Shown one piece after another: positions 18,190-27,920 of a stretch of 64,000 nt of DNA. This DNA comes from Balneolaceae bacterium (GTDB taxonomy: Bacteria > Bacteroidota > Rhodothermia > Balneolales > Balneolaceae). Both the position numbers and the translations under genes were made by a program. The notes beneath the pieces are model-generated. The model saw nothing but the letters and a program-made list of their open reading frames with translations. It had not been told where the DNA came from and did no database searches. The stretch's first letter is position 1; every line of letters starts with the position of its first letter. The stretch covers positions 1 to 64,000 of the forward strand of contig JAEPQH010000007.1 in NCBI GenBank assembly GCA_017640605.1. Reading direction: 5' to 3'.

Positions 18190-19788
18190 TTACTTTATTG
18201 ATGAATCAGTAGCAATATGAGGAGAAAAGCGAAAGGTAAGTTCAAATTTGTTATCCGTATCATATTGGTACTCCGCTTCAATCTGATCCAATAAAGAATG
18301 GATTAGCGTAAACCCAAGACTTTTAGAAGTAGCAGCTTCAAAATTTTCGATTCCAATCCCGTTGTCTCTATAAATTACAGTATATAAATCTTCCGATTTA
18401 TCCACATAAATTTCTATGATTTTATCATTTTGTCCATTAAATCCATATTTGATGGAATTAGTAATCAATTCATTAAAAATTATCCCAAGTGGAACACCGT
18501 GATTTATGTTAACATGCTGTACAGAAATATTGGTTGATATTGATATATCAGAACCATCAATATTTAAACTATCGATAATGATTTCTGTTAACTCATTGAT
18601 ATAACGTTTAAATGGAATTTTGGTAAAATTTTTCGACTCATAAAGCATCTCATGTACTTTGGCGATGCTTAAAATCCGATTGGTACTTTTACGAAGTATC
18701 AGTTTAGTTTTGTCGTCCTCAATATTGTAACTCTGCAATTCAAGCAATCCAGAAACTACCGCAAGGTTATTCTTTACACGATGATGGATTTCCTGCAATA
18801 ACACACTCTTTTCTTCGAGGTTATCTTCAATCAGTTTTTTAGTTGCTACTTCTTCGGTAATATTTTCGGCTACTACTAATATTGATTTTACTTCGTCATT
18901 ATCAGAAGTAAGGGGTAACATTTTATAAATGAGATTTTGTCCGCTTACAACCAATTCTACATTTTGAGGGACGCCAGCAAAGGTAGCTTTATAAGCGTTT
19001 TCCATTTGTAGTAAAACAGCCTCTCCTAAGGGCTCGAACGACTTTAACGCCGGTTGATTGTAAAAGGATTTGGGGTCTAGGCCAAAGGCTTCATATTCAC
19101 CTCCATCGGTGTAGGTGATGTTTAAATCCTTATCAATTACCGTTAAAAAGGTTCGGGGAATGTTTTTTGTGATTGTAGCAAGTAAATATTCCCGTTCACT
19201 TAGTTCCTTGTTTTTCTTGTCTTGATCACTTAGCAATTGATTGATAGTGGCGTCAAATTTATTTAGGAACAGTGAAATCATTAATGATACAACAGTAAGT
19301 ATCAGAACAACTTCAATCCATCTAATATATGATACTCCACTTGAATCATAGTAAGGAGAACTGATGGCACCAACGTGAAATAAGTACCCTATAGTGAGAT
19401 AAATCGAAATAGCCAGAATATAAGTGAGAAGTGAAACTGTATAACGATAGATGAGCGTAGTTAAAAAAGGGATAAGAATGATGATTGCGAAGTCAGGGGT
19501 ATCAAGTCCATTTTCCAGCACATCTGAGATAAATAACACAAAGAGCATGGCGATAATCACATTAGATTTAAACACCAGGCTTAATTTATTTCTCAAGAAA
19601 TATGTGAGATATAGCAAGCTTAAACCTAAAATATCTACGTAGAAGTCTACATTCAGCAAGCCTTTATCAAAGGGAAATAAAGAACTTATTAGAACTAGCA
19701 ATCCAACAGAAGTACCTGCAATAAGAATAGTATCAACCAGCTGATTTTTGATGCCGGCAATACTTTTACTAGTAATCGTTTTATTCAT
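18190..19788 (-). CDS. HisKA_2 histidine kinase with extra PAS domain, paralog 5 of 5
   Basis: At 532 residues this is the only member with an added cytoplasmic sensor. After the six membrane helices (to about residue 190) comes a PAS-like segment at about 200-310. It is followed by the HisKA_2 box with His336 and the ATPase domain (NELITNSIKYG, DNGIG). The kinase core closely matches paralog 4. It is the first gene of the array in the direction of transcription. Confidence 0.88.
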   Translation of the reverse strand: MNKTITSKSIAGIKNQLVDTILIAGTSVGLLVLISSLFPFDKGLLNVDFYVDILGLSLLYLTYFLRNKLSLVFKSNVIIAMLFVLFISDVLENGLDTPDFAIIILIPFLTTLIYRYTVSLLTYILAISIYLTIGYLFHVGAISSPYYDSSGVSYIRWIEVVLILTVVSLMISLFLNKFDATINQLLSDQDKKNKELSEREYLLATITKNIPRTFLTVIDKDLNITYTDGGEYEAFGLDPKSFYNQPALKSFEPLGEAVLLQMENAYKATFAGVPQNVELVVSGQNLIYKMLPLTSDNDEVKSILVVAENITEEVATKKLIEDNLEEKSVLLQEIHHRVKNNLAVVSGLLELQSYNIEDDKTKLILRKSTNRILSIAKVHEMLYESKNFTKIPFKRYINELTEIIIDSLNIDGSDISISTNISVQHVNINHGVPLGIIFNELITNSIKYGFNGQNDKIIEIYVDKSEDLYTVIYRDNGIGIENFEAATSKSLGFTLIHSLLDQIEAEYQYDTDNKFELTFRFSPHIATDSSIK

Positions 19789-19867
19789 TCAGAACTCCAA
19801 CTCCTTAATACACAGTTTTAAAACGGTTTCTTCGACTTATCGGATAAAAATTTAATTGCGTAAAGCC

Positions 19868-20590
19868 CTATCTCAAGTTGCTAATACTTGCTAACCCAAC
19901 AGGACCATTTGCCTTCTTAAACGGCTCACCAAATTCGAAGCCGGCTAAATGCCCAAAATAACGTGCCCTAGCTTCTATCTGCCTAAAGTACGTTTCGTTT
20001 GATATATAGGTGGAAGGTTCTTTACCAGCATCTGCGACGTTAAATTGAGAATTGAAGGCAAGAATAGCCTCTTTTTTGACATCCCAATGGTTTGTAATAT
20101 CTACAATAAAATCGGGTTCAAATGGACGATCTTGCATGTAATGAGCAATAATTTTTGGTCGCCAAGCTTCTGATGCAGTTACATCATATTCTAATTCATA
20201 CTTCACTAATCCCGAGTAGAACAGAGCATCTAAACATAGTTGCGTTGCTTTCCCATGATCCGGATGTCGATCATAAGGAGCGCCGATTAGGCACATATCT
20301 GGTTTAAGTGAACGAATTTCAGCTATTAATTTAGACTGATTTTCTCGGCTGTTCTCAATAATCGAATCTCCAAGATCTAAATTTGAGCGATAATGAATAC
20401 CTAAGATAGAACTTGCTCGATTTACCTCAGCTTTGCGCGTTTCCGGGGTTCCACGTGTGCCCATCTCACCACGAGTAAGGTCCAAGATCCCAACTTTTTT
20501 TCCTTCTGCAACCAGCGAAGCAATAGTACCACCAGCATTTAATTCTGCATCATCCGGATGTGCTGCAATTACCAATACATCTAATTTCAT
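19868..20590 (-). CDS. bshB1: bacillithiol biosynthesis deacetylase BshB1
   Basis: A 240-residue cytosolic zinc enzyme that deacetylates N-acetylglucosaminyl-malate, the second step of bacillithiol synthesis. The metal site is visible: AAHPDD at residues 9-14 and HPDHGKA in the middle. The motifs TRGEMGTRGTPETR and YMQDRPFEPDFIVD are typical of BshB1 rather than of general PIG-L enzymes. No bshA or bshC is in the window, but the enzyme implies that this organism uses bacillithiol. GGAG lies before the start on the minus strand. Confidence 0.93.
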   Translation of the reverse strand: MKLDVLVIAAHPDDAELNAGGTIASLVAEGKKVGILDLTRGEMGTRGTPETRKAEVNRASSILGIHYRSNLDLGDSIIENSRENQSKLIAEIRSLKPDMCLIGAPYDRHPDHGKATQLCLDALFYSGLVKYELEYDVTASEAWRPKIIAHYMQDRPFEPDFIVDITNHWDVKKEAILAFNSQFNVADAGKEPSTYISNETYFRQIEARARYFGHLAGFEFGEPFKKANGPVGLASISNLR

Positions 20591-20726
20591 AAATAAGAAC
20601 TACTCCAATTAATCAACAAGCCTAAAAAACGGTAACTTTATCAAATAAAGAAGTTTATTTTACATTTTTCTGAAACGAAAACTAAATCGAATCGTATTCA
20701 ATCACTTATAACCCCGGGAGATCATT

Positions 20727-21950
20727 ATGCGATTTTTTTTCAGCCTGATTGAAGGTTTAAAAGTAGCGCTTAGAGCGCTCAGTATTAACAAGGTGCGTTC
20801 TGTATTAACAGCACTTTGTATCATCATTGGTATTACGATGGTAACTGTGGTAGACGCAGTAACCACCGGAATGGATGAAAGCTTCGAGAACAGCATGGCG
20901 ATGCTTGGCCGAAATGTAATCTACATTCAAAAATGGCCTTGGGATGGAGATCAAGAGTGGTGGGAGATCATCGGGAGAAAAGAAATGGAAGTTGGGTACG
21001 CAGAGTTTTTAGATGAGCGCTCGAAATTAGCTTCCGTTGTTGCTGCCTACACAGAACGAAGCGTTCCAATCCGATTCGAGGATAAACTCATAGAAAATGT
21101 GGGGATTAATGGAGCATCTTCAAATTATCTAAATATTCAAGGGATTGACATCGTAGCCGGACGTATGTTTACCGAAGGAGAAGTTCGCTCTGCCAATAAA
21201 GTGGTGATTATCGGACAAACAATTCGATCTGAGTTTTTTGAGGATTCGGATCCGCTGGGTAAACAAATTCGAATAGGTGGACAGAAATTTACGGTAATAG
21301 GTGTTCTCGAAAAGCAAGGAAATTTTTTGGGTCTTGGAGATGCGGATAATCGCGTAATTATACCAATTAATGCTTACGGGCAGATTTATGGCCTGAGATC
21401 GGGAGTAAATATCGGTGTTAAGTTTCCGAATGAGGAAGCCATGCTGGATGGTGAATATGAAATTGAAGGTCTGATGCGGCAAGTTCGTAATTTGGATGCC
21501 ACCGAGGAAAACGATTTTGCGATTAACAAACCCCAAGCCTTTGAGGAAACTCTATCTGCATTTAAAAATGGCCTGTATTTCGGGGGATTTGTGCTTGTTG
21601 GCTTGTCTTTACTAATTGGTGGTATCGGCATAATGAATATCATGTTTGTTTCGGTTCGTGAGCGAACTAAAGAGATTGGAATTCGAAAAGCAGTAGGGGC
21701 AAAGTCCTGGGAAATACTTACTCAATTCCTTATCGAAGCAGTAATGATTTGTATCGTTGGAGGTGTAGTAGGAGTAGCTTTAGCCGGAGCAGCAACCTTG
21801 GCCATTGATCAGGTATTTACTGCCAAAATGAATTTGAGCGTTGTAGGTGTTGCCTTCTTAATCTGTACGTTTGTAGGAGTAATTTTTGGATTCATTCCGG
21901 CATACAAAGCCGCAAAATCAGATCCAATTGAATCATTAAGGTTTGAATAA
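20727..21950 (+). CDS. ABC transporter permease, MacB/FtsX type (first of two)
   Basis: 407 residues with the MacB layout. One N-terminal helix (residues 20-45) is followed by a large periplasmic domain (MacB_PCD, about 45-270). Three helices lie at the C-terminus, with the FtsX motif GIGIMNIMFVSVRERTKEIG and the ending P-I-E-S-L-R-F-E. There is no ATPase part; the ATPase is a separate gene at 27143. Two bases separate it from the second permease, so they are surely translated together and may form a heterodimer. Confidence 0.92.
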   Translation: MRFFFSLIEGLKVALRALSINKVRSVLTALCIIIGITMVTVVDAVTTGMDESFENSMAMLGRNVIYIQKWPWDGDQEWWEIIGRKEMEVGYAEFLDERSKLASVVAAYTERSVPIRFEDKLIENVGINGASSNYLNIQGIDIVAGRMFTEGEVRSANKVVIIGQTIRSEFFEDSDPLGKQIRIGGQKFTVIGVLEKQGNFLGLGDADNRVIIPINAYGQIYGLRSGVNIGVKFPNEEAMLDGEYEIEGLMRQVRNLDATEENDFAINKPQAFEETLSAFKNGLYFGGFVLVGLSLLIGGIGIMNIMFVSVRERTKEIGIRKAVGAKSWEILTQFLIEAVMICIVGGVVGVALAGAATLAIDQVFTAKMNLSVVGVAFLICTFVGVIFGFIPAYKAAKSDPIESLRFE

Positions 21951-21952
21951 AT

Positions 21953-23176
21953 ATGCAATTAACGGAATCATTTAAACAAGCCACCGACTCACTACTGGCT
22001 AATAAACTTCGATCGATACTAACACTGCTAGCGTTGGTTATAGGAGTATTTTCTGTGATTGTGTCGACAACTGCCGTAGCTGTTCTTGATAATTTTTTCA
22101 CAAATACGATGAGTATTCTGGGAAGTGATGTGGTAACCGTTCAAAAGAATCCGGCCGTTCAAATGGGGCCACGCGATGCGAGTTTAAGAAATAGAAAAAA
22201 TATTTCGTTTGAAGATGCTGAACGTCTCGAAGAGTTGGTTCGAATTGCCGAAGGAGTTGGCTCGATCAATACATTTAATTTTACAAGTGTTTCGTATGGG
22301 GATGAAAAAACAGATCCGAACGTAATTATTCGAGGTGGAAACGAAGAGTTCATCGAAAACAACGCCTTTACTCTCGAAGATGGGCGGAATATTAATGCGG
22401 AAGATGTTCAGTATAAACGAAACGTTGTTGTACTTGGAAAAGATGTTCAACAGGATTTATTCAAGAATGAATATCCACTTGGTAAAACTATCCGAATTGA
22501 TGGGCAACCTTATTTAGTGATTGGATTGCTTGAAAAAAAAGGACAAATACTCGGTTCCTCTTTCGATAACATTGCCATTATACCTTATACAACGGGTATA
22601 AAAAATTATGGTGGCAACAGAGGAATTGCCATTCAATTACGTGCGCCAGAAATCTCTAAACTAAGTGAAACTATAGAAGAAGTTACCGGAATTATGCGTG
22701 TAATTCGTGAGGTGGGACCGCTTGACGATAACGACTTTGAAATTACAACCAACGATTCACTTGCCGGAACATTTGATGGATTTACAGCTTTGTTGTACGG
22801 ACTTGGGTTTGTAGTTGGCTTTATCACTTTGGCAGGTGCAGGTATTGGGGTAATGAATATCATGCTGGTTTCTGTAACTGAACGAACGCGTGAAATTGGA
22901 GTTCGAAAATCGGTTGGTGCCACTAAAAAAGCGATTATTACTCAATTCTTAATGGAAGCCGTATTTATTTGCCAAGTGGGGGGACTTATCGGAATGGTAT
23001 TTGGAATTCTTGGTGGAAATATGGTTGCCGTTTGGATTGAAACGGATATGGTTGTTCCAATGGAATGGGTATTTGGGAGCTTTTTTGGAATGTTAATGAT
23101 TGGTTTGTTATTTGGAGTATATCCGGCTTATAAAGCTGCGCAACTCGATCCGATAGAAAGTTTACGGTACGAGTAA
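21953..23176 (+). CDS. ABC transporter permease, MacB/FtsX type (second of two)
   Basis: This is also 407 residues and homologous to the preceding gene over its whole length, with the same domain order and the motif GIGVMNIMLVSVTERTREIG. The two differ most in the periplasmic domain, which in MacB-like systems contacts the adaptor and substrate. Together with the downstream outer-membrane channel, adaptor and ATPase it makes a complete tripartite efflux or export system. Confidence 0.92.
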   Translation: MQLTESFKQATDSLLANKLRSILTLLALVIGVFSVIVSTTAVAVLDNFFTNTMSILGSDVVTVQKNPAVQMGPRDASLRNRKNISFEDAERLEELVRIAEGVGSINTFNFTSVSYGDEKTDPNVIIRGGNEEFIENNAFTLEDGRNINAEDVQYKRNVVVLGKDVQQDLFKNEYPLGKTIRIDGQPYLVIGLLEKKGQILGSSFDNIAIIPYTTGIKNYGGNRGIAIQLRAPEISKLSETIEEVTGIMRVIREVGPLDDNDFEITTNDSLAGTFDGFTALLYGLGFVVGFITLAGAGIGVMNIMLVSVTERTREIGVRKSVGATKKAIITQFLMEAVFICQVGGLIGMVFGILGGNMVAVWIETDMVVPMEWVFGSFFGMLMIGLLFGVYPAYKAAQLDPIESLRYE

Positions 23177-23238
23177 GATTTTGATGTTGAACCGGTTGAG
23201 GTTCAGTATATTACAGCATAATTCTAAAAGGGCATGTT

Positions 23239-23451
23239 ATGAACGAAGAAATCATTGAGAATATTAATTCCAGACTCGATAAGGCTATTGACAAAGGCAG
23301 AGTGTTGCTGGCTGATGAAGAATTACAGCAACAAGTGGATGAAGTTAAGAGAAAAGCAGAGTCTGCCATCAGAAAGCATCCTATAAAAAGTGTATTAGCT
23401 GGTTTAGCAGTAGGTGTTATCATCGGGGCGATTTTTAGTTCAGACGACTAG
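23239..23451 (+). CDS. small YqjD/DUF883-like membrane-anchored protein
   Basis: 70 residues: an amphipathic, charged helix over residues 1-45, then a glycine-rich membrane anchor (LAGLAVGVIIGAIF) at the C-terminus. This matches the YqjD/ElaB/DUF883 pattern, whose E. coli members tie stalled ribosomes to the membrane in stationary phase. It opens a three-gene set resembling yqjD-yqjE-yqjK. Confidence 0.7.
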   Translation: MNEEIIENINSRLDKAIDKGRVLLADEELQQQVDEVKRKAESAIRKHPIKSVLAGLAVGVIIGAIFSSDD

Positions 23452-23453
23452 TT

Positions 23454-23873
23454 ATGGATCAATTAAACGCTCGCTTAAAACAAATTACCAACGAACTTAA
23501 GCAGTACTTCGAAGCCAGAATTGACCTGATGGTTCTAAATATTGGTGAGAATATAACCGCTTGGTTAGGCAGCTCTATCCAAAAACTAATTGGGTTTATT
23601 ATTCTCGGGTTTGGTGGCTTATTTGGGATGATAGCTCTTGCTATCTGGCTGGGTGACATAATCGGAAATGAAGCAATAGGATATTTAATCGTTGCGATTC
23701 CTTTGCTTATAACAGGGGCGCTGCTTTCTTTCGCTAAACCGGGTAAAATTGCACGAGGAATTCAGAATCAATTTATGGATGGAATCATAAAATCCATCGA
23801 CAACAAACAAGAGCAAACACAAGAACAGCTACCACCTGCAAAATCAATTGAACTAACAAAAGGGCATGAGTAA
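23454..23873 (+). CDS. YqjE / holin-X-like membrane protein
   Basis: 139 residues: a charged helix at 1-35, then two hydrophobic hairpin helices (about 45-70 and 78-98) and a polar tail. This is the layout of the YqjE / phage_holin_3_6 superfamily. It starts 2 bases after the previous stop and overlaps the next gene by 8 bases. The holin name reflects fold only; nothing phage-like is near. Confidence 0.72.
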   Translation: MDQLNARLKQITNELKQYFEARIDLMVLNIGENITAWLGSSIQKLIGFIILGFGGLFGMIALAIWLGDIIGNEAIGYLIVAIPLLITGALLSFAKPGKIARGIQNQFMDGIIKSIDNKQEQTQEQLPPAKSIELTKGHE

Positions 23874-24237
23874 GAAAATAGATCGAATTGAAGCAAAAAA
23901 AAGAGAGCTAGAAGCGAAACTGGCACGCGTTCAAAGTGGGCTTGAACATAATCTTGAACACGTAAAACAGGATGTAACCGATACGGTAAGTCCGGCAGAA
24001 GTGGTTCGAAAATATCCACTGCAAAGTGTTGGATTAGCAGTTGTCGCCGGTTTTTTACTAACACGCGTTGGTAAATCCAAAAAAACGGTATACACACATT
24101 CTACAAAGAATAGCATTGCAGATTCTATTACCAGTTCGCTGAAAAAACGATTAAGTAAAAAAGCGATAGATATAGCACTTGACATCATTGAAGATAAATT
24201 GGCTTCTCGCTCGTCTAATAATCCGGAAGCCGAATAA
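23866..24237 (+). CDS. small coiled-coil membrane protein (YqjK-like position)
   Basis: 123 residues: a basic and acidic coiled coil at 1-45, a P-A-E-V-V-R-K-Y-P-L-Q-S-V-G-L motif leading into one membrane helix (about 52-66), then a lysine-rich tail. The proline-leucine step into the helix resembles the first gene of this trio, suggesting distant relation. It overlaps the YqjE-like gene by 8 bases. Confidence 0.65.
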   Translation: MSKKIDRIEAKKRELEAKLARVQSGLEHNLEHVKQDVTDTVSPAEVVRKYPLQSVGLAVVAGFLLTRVGKSKKTVYTHSTKNSIADSITSSLKKRLSKKAIDIALDIIEDKLASRSSNNPEAE

Positions 24238-24345
24238 TCTCCTGCCTTGTAAAAGCTTATGAAGGCAAAGAAAGGTTGAATTAAACCGTAACAATTTTCG
24301 GTTGACTTCGTGGAAGCCAACCATCACCAAAAATTATATACAGAC

Positions 24346-25740
24346 ATGAAAAAAACGATTCTTGCTGTGCTATGTACAGTGTTGTTAACAAGCGGGTCAA
24401 TACTAGGGCAATCCGCACAAAGAATTACCTTAGAAGACGCTATTCGAATTTCATTGGAGAACAACTATTTGCTAAAGCAGGCGGAGAATAATCTCGATCT
24501 TGCCGACGAAAGCATCAGAAATGAGATGGCAGACTTTCTACCCTCCGTAAGTGCAAATTTTAATGGAAGCCGAACCACCGGTCAACAGTTTATCTTCGAG
24601 CGGTTTAGTGCAGGTGAAAATCCATTTGTTGATATCACTTCTCAGTCGTTTAGTGGAAATTTAGGCGCTAGTATCCCAATTTTTAACGGATTCGAAAATA
24701 TTATCAGCCTGCGAAGAAGTCAGGAGGAGCAGCTTTCTCGTGAAGAACGATTGCAGCGCGCAAGAGAGCAGGTAATTTTCAATACGGCAACCAGTTTTCT
24801 ACAAGTGATTTTGGAAGAAGAACTACTTGAGATTGCCAAAGAAAATCTTACTACTTCATCGAAGCAATTAGAGCAAGTTCAGGCACAGGTTGAAGTTGGT
24901 TCACGTCCTGCAGTAGATCTATTTAATCAAGAAGCTCAGGTGGCAAACGATGAATTGGCGATAACACAGCGCGAAAACACCTTAAAGCTGAATAAGCTTC
25001 AATTAATACGACAATTGCAAATCGACCCACTTGGTGAGTACAACTTTGTGGTACCTGAAATTGATGAAAACAGAGATTTTAGTGCAGTTGAACAATATAG
25101 TTTGCAAGAATTGATTTCTCAGGCGTTATCCACCCGAAGCGATATTAGAGCAGAAGAAGCCGATATCAAAAGTTTAGAGTACCAGTTACTGAATGCACGT
25201 GCTTCTTTACTGCCTTCAATCAACGGTAGTGCTTCAATTTCTTCTCGATATAGCGATCAGTACACATTACCGGATCCAAATGGCGGTGCACCGGAAAAAG
25301 TAAGTTTTAATGATCAGTTTTTTGATCAACAAGTAAACCGATCCATCGGGTTGAGCATCTCTATTCCATTATTCCAGAATTACAATCGCTTATACAACAT
25401 TCAGGCGAGTAGAGTGCAATTGAAAAATGCCGAGTTGAATTTTGAGAATACTCAGCTTCAAGTTGTGCAAGAAGTAACACAAGCTTATAACGATTACAGC
25501 TCGTTTTTAAAGCAAAAAGATGCCACTCAAAAAAGTTTAATTGCAGCCGAAAAAGCATTCGAAACTCAACAAGAACGCTATAATGTTGGCGCAAGTACAC
25601 TTATAGAATTGAGCCAGGCACAGGCAAACTTCGTAAGTGCACAGTCTAATTTTACTCAGTCTATTTTCAATCTGATTTTTCAGGAAAAATTGCTTGATTT
25701 CTATTTAGGAAAATTGGCTGATCAAACCATCGAATTTTAA
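24346..25740 (+). CDS. TolC-family outer membrane channel protein
   Basis: I start at the ATG at 24346 because it begins a clean signal peptide (MKKTILAVLCTVLLTSG, cleaved near GQS). An in-frame GTG 36 bases earlier adds a non-signal stretch. The 464-residue product has the two outer-membrane-efflux repeats (about 25-230 and 250-455), each rich in long Gln/Glu helices, and the LEDAIRISLENN motif. It forms the outer-membrane duct for the adjacent adaptor and ABC permeases. Confidence 0.92.
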   Translation: MKKTILAVLCTVLLTSGSILGQSAQRITLEDAIRISLENNYLLKQAENNLDLADESIRNEMADFLPSVSANFNGSRTTGQQFIFERFSAGENPFVDITSQSFSGNLGASIPIFNGFENIISLRRSQEEQLSREERLQRAREQVIFNTATSFLQVILEEELLEIAKENLTTSSKQLEQVQAQVEVGSRPAVDLFNQEAQVANDELAITQRENTLKLNKLQLIRQLQIDPLGEYNFVVPEIDENRDFSAVEQYSLQELISQALSTRSDIRAEEADIKSLEYQLLNARASLLPSINGSASISSRYSDQYTLPDPNGGAPEKVSFNDQFFDQQVNRSIGLSISIPLFQNYNRLYNIQASRVQLKNAELNFENTQLQVVQEVTQAYNDYSSFLKQKDATQKSLIAAEKAFETQQERYNVGASTLIELSQAQANFVSAQSNFTQSIFNLIFQEKLLDFYLGKLADQTIEF

Positions 25741-25769
25741 CAAACACCATAAACTTTGGGGACAAATTA

Positions 25770-27143
25770 ATGGCTAAGAAAAAGTCATCAACAAACAAGT
25801 TATTCATCTGGATTGGAGTAATACTGGTGATTTTACTGGTAGGAGGATTCGGATTACGAAAAGCCGGTGTAATTGGCGGCGGTTTAAAAGGTACAGCCGT
25901 AGAAACCGACACTGCTAAGCTAAAAACTATCACTCAGGTTGTATCGGCTTCAGGTAAAATTCAACCGGAAGTAGAAGTAATTATTCGTCCTGATGTTTCA
26001 GGTGAGATTATCGAGCTACCGGTGAAGGAAGGTGATTTTGTTCGGAAAGGCGATTTGTTAGTTCGAATAAAGCCTGATATTTATCAAGCTACCATCGATA
26101 ACTTAAACGCAACCTTACTTACCCAAAAAGCAAGACTCGAACAAACGCGTGCCAGTCTAATCCAGGCAGAAGCTGCTTTTCGAAAAAACGAAGAGCTTTA
26201 CAAAAGGAATGTAATTTCGGAATTAGATTTCATTCAAACTAAATCGGCATATGATGCTGAGAAAGCAAATCTGAAAGCTGCGGAGTATCAAATACAAGCA
26301 GCAGAAGCACAATTGAGACGCGCTCAGGAAGAGCTTGAGCAAACCGTGATTCGTGCTCCTCAGGATGGGACCGTTACAGGATTAGCCGTTGAAGAAGGCG
26401 AGCGAGTTTTGGGAAACTCCCAAATGGCGGGAACAGAAATGATGCGTGTTTCTTTGCTAGATAGGATGGAAGTTCTGGTTGAAGTAAACGAAAATGATAT
26501 TGTAAACGTAGATTTACAGGATACCACCAGAATTGAAGTTGATGCATACCCTGAGCGACAGTTCAATGGAATTGTGACAGAAATTGCCAACTCCGCGCAG
26601 GTAACGGGAGCAGGATCGTCTGAGCAGGTTACTAATTATCAGGTGAAGGTTCGAATTGTGACTCCTCATAACCTAGGATCATCCGGCGAAAAATTAGTAG
26701 CTAGTGCTGCTCCTGAAAATCCGGGACAAGCGTTCGTGCCAAACTTTAAACCGGGAATGTCGGCCACGGTTGATATCGAGACAGAAACAGCAATAAATGT
26801 GGTTTCAGTACCAATTCAAGCCGTTACTGTTCGTGATTTTGCTAAAGACAAAGAAGTTGATGAAGCCTCCGATGAAGCTCAGGTACAAATGGTATCCGAT
26901 CAGGATGATTTATTGGTTCAACGTGAAGATATCAGAAAAGTGGTGTTTAAAGTTGAAAATGGCGTAGCAAAACGAGTAGAAGTTGAAACCGGGATTTCGG
27001 ATAATACACACATTCAAATCACCTCCGGTTTAGCAGCCGGCGACGAAATTGTAATTGGTGGATATCGAGTGCTTTCAAGATCGTTAGCAGATGGAGATGC
27101 ATTAGAAATCACAAATCGACCTAATGATACTGAGGAAAACTAA
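25770..27143 (+). CDS. HlyD/MacA-family periplasmic adaptor
   Basis: 457 residues: an N-terminal membrane anchor (about 10-28), a lipoyl-like half ([19 protein letters not shown]), a coiled-coil hairpin (about 110-195), the second lipoyl half ([13 protein letters not shown]) and beta-barrel domains. An acidic insertion near residues 355-385, inside the membrane-proximal part, is unusual for MacA. It links the permeases to the TolC-like channel. It shares one base with the ATPase gene (TAATG). Confidence 0.92.
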   Translation: MAKKKSSTNKLFIWIGVILVILLVGGFGLRKAGVIGGGLKGTAVETDTAKLKTITQVVSASGKIQPEVEVIIRPDVSGEIIELPVKEGDFVRKGDLLVRIKPDIYQATIDNLNATLLTQKARLEQTRASLIQAEAAFRKNEELYKRNVISELDFIQTKSAYDAEKANLKAAEYQIQAAEAQLRRAQEELEQTVIRAPQDGTVTGLAVEEGERVLGNSQMAGTEMMRVSLLDRMEVLVEVNENDIVNVDLQDTTRIEVDAYPERQFNGIVTEIANSAQVTGAGSSEQVTNYQVKVRIVTPHNLGSSGEKLVASAAPENPGQAFVPNFKPGMSATVDIETETAINVVSVPIQAVTVRDFAKDKEVDEASDEAQVQMVSDQDDLLVQREDIRKVVFKVENGVAKRVEVETGISDNTHIQITSGLAAGDEIVIGGYRVLSRSLADGDALEITNRPNDTEEN

Positions 27144-27862
27144 TGGAACAACCGGTAATTCAAATCACTGATCTCACACGCTTTTATCAGATGGGAGACA
27201 CCACCGTGAAAGCGTTGAACGGGGTTTCCTTTGATGTTAAGAAGAACGAATACATCGCAATCATGGGGCCTTCAGGTTCGGGTAAATCTACGTTGATGAA
27301 CATGATCGGATGTTTGGATACACCTACTTCAGGCGAATATATCTTAAATAATAATCGCGTTTCCGAAATGGATGACGCCGAACTTGCGGAAGTCCGAAAT
27401 CGTGAGATCGGATTTGTATTCCAAACATTTAACCTTCTGCCCAGAACTTCTTGCTTGGCGAATGTAGAATTGCCACTGATATATGCCGGAGTTAAAAGTG
27501 CTGATCGAAAGGAAAGAGCGCAGGAAGTACTTACAAAAGTAGGTCTTGGCGATCGCGTTGATCACAAGCCCAATGAGTTGTCAGGTGGACAGCGTCAGCG
27601 TGTAGCGATTGCAAGAGCTTTGGTAAACAATCCTTCTATTTTATTGGCAGATGAGCCAACCGGAAACCTTGATTCCAAAACCGGGGAAGAAATCATGCTG
27701 TTGTTTGAGGAATTATATCGCCAAGGCAACACCATTATTTTGGTAACACATGAAAATGAAATTGCTGATCATTCCCGCCGTATAGTTCGACTGAGAGATG
27801 GAGTGATCGAATCGGATACTCCCGTTGCCAATCCAACATTAGCAACTCAAGAAGTTGTTTAA
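27143..27862 (+). CDS. ABC transporter ATP-binding protein, MacB/LolD type
   Basis: 239 residues with Walker A (GPSGSGKST), Q-loop (FQTFNLLPR), signature ([15 protein letters not shown]), Walker B ([13 protein letters not shown]) and H-loop (VTHE). The LPR/TGNLDS pattern is typical of the MacB/LolD/FtsE group that powers FtsX-type permeases, so its partners are the two permeases at 20727 and 21953. It is the last gene of the cluster; a terminator follows at once. Confidence 0.94.
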   Translation: MEQPVIQITDLTRFYQMGDTTVKALNGVSFDVKKNEYIAIMGPSGSGKSTLMNMIGCLDTPTSGEYILNNNRVSEMDDAELAEVRNREIGFVFQTFNLLPRTSCLANVELPLIYAGVKSADRKERAQEVLTKVGLGDRVDHKPNELSGGQRQRVAIARALVNNPSILLADEPTGNLDSKTGEEIMLLFEELYRQGNTIILVTHENEIADHSRRIVRLRDGVIESDTPVANPTLATQEVV

Positions 27863-27863
27863 A

Positions 27864-27894
27864 CAAAAAAAGACGCTCTAAAGCGTCTTTTTTT
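27864..27894 (+). terminator. rho-independent terminator, bidirectional
   Basis: AGACGCT / AGCGTCT (27871-27877 / 27882-27888) with a 4-base loop, an A-run before and a T-run after. It ends the efflux cluster and also lies just past the minus-strand gene that stops at 27921. Confidence 0.92.
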
Positions 27895-27920
27895 ATGTCT
27901 ATAAATGGGCAGGGTAAATG

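Noticed and set aside
23454-23873. Prophage signal from a holin-like protein
   Set aside because: No other phage gene is near; the three-gene set matches the chromosomal yqjD-yqjE-yqjK pattern instead.
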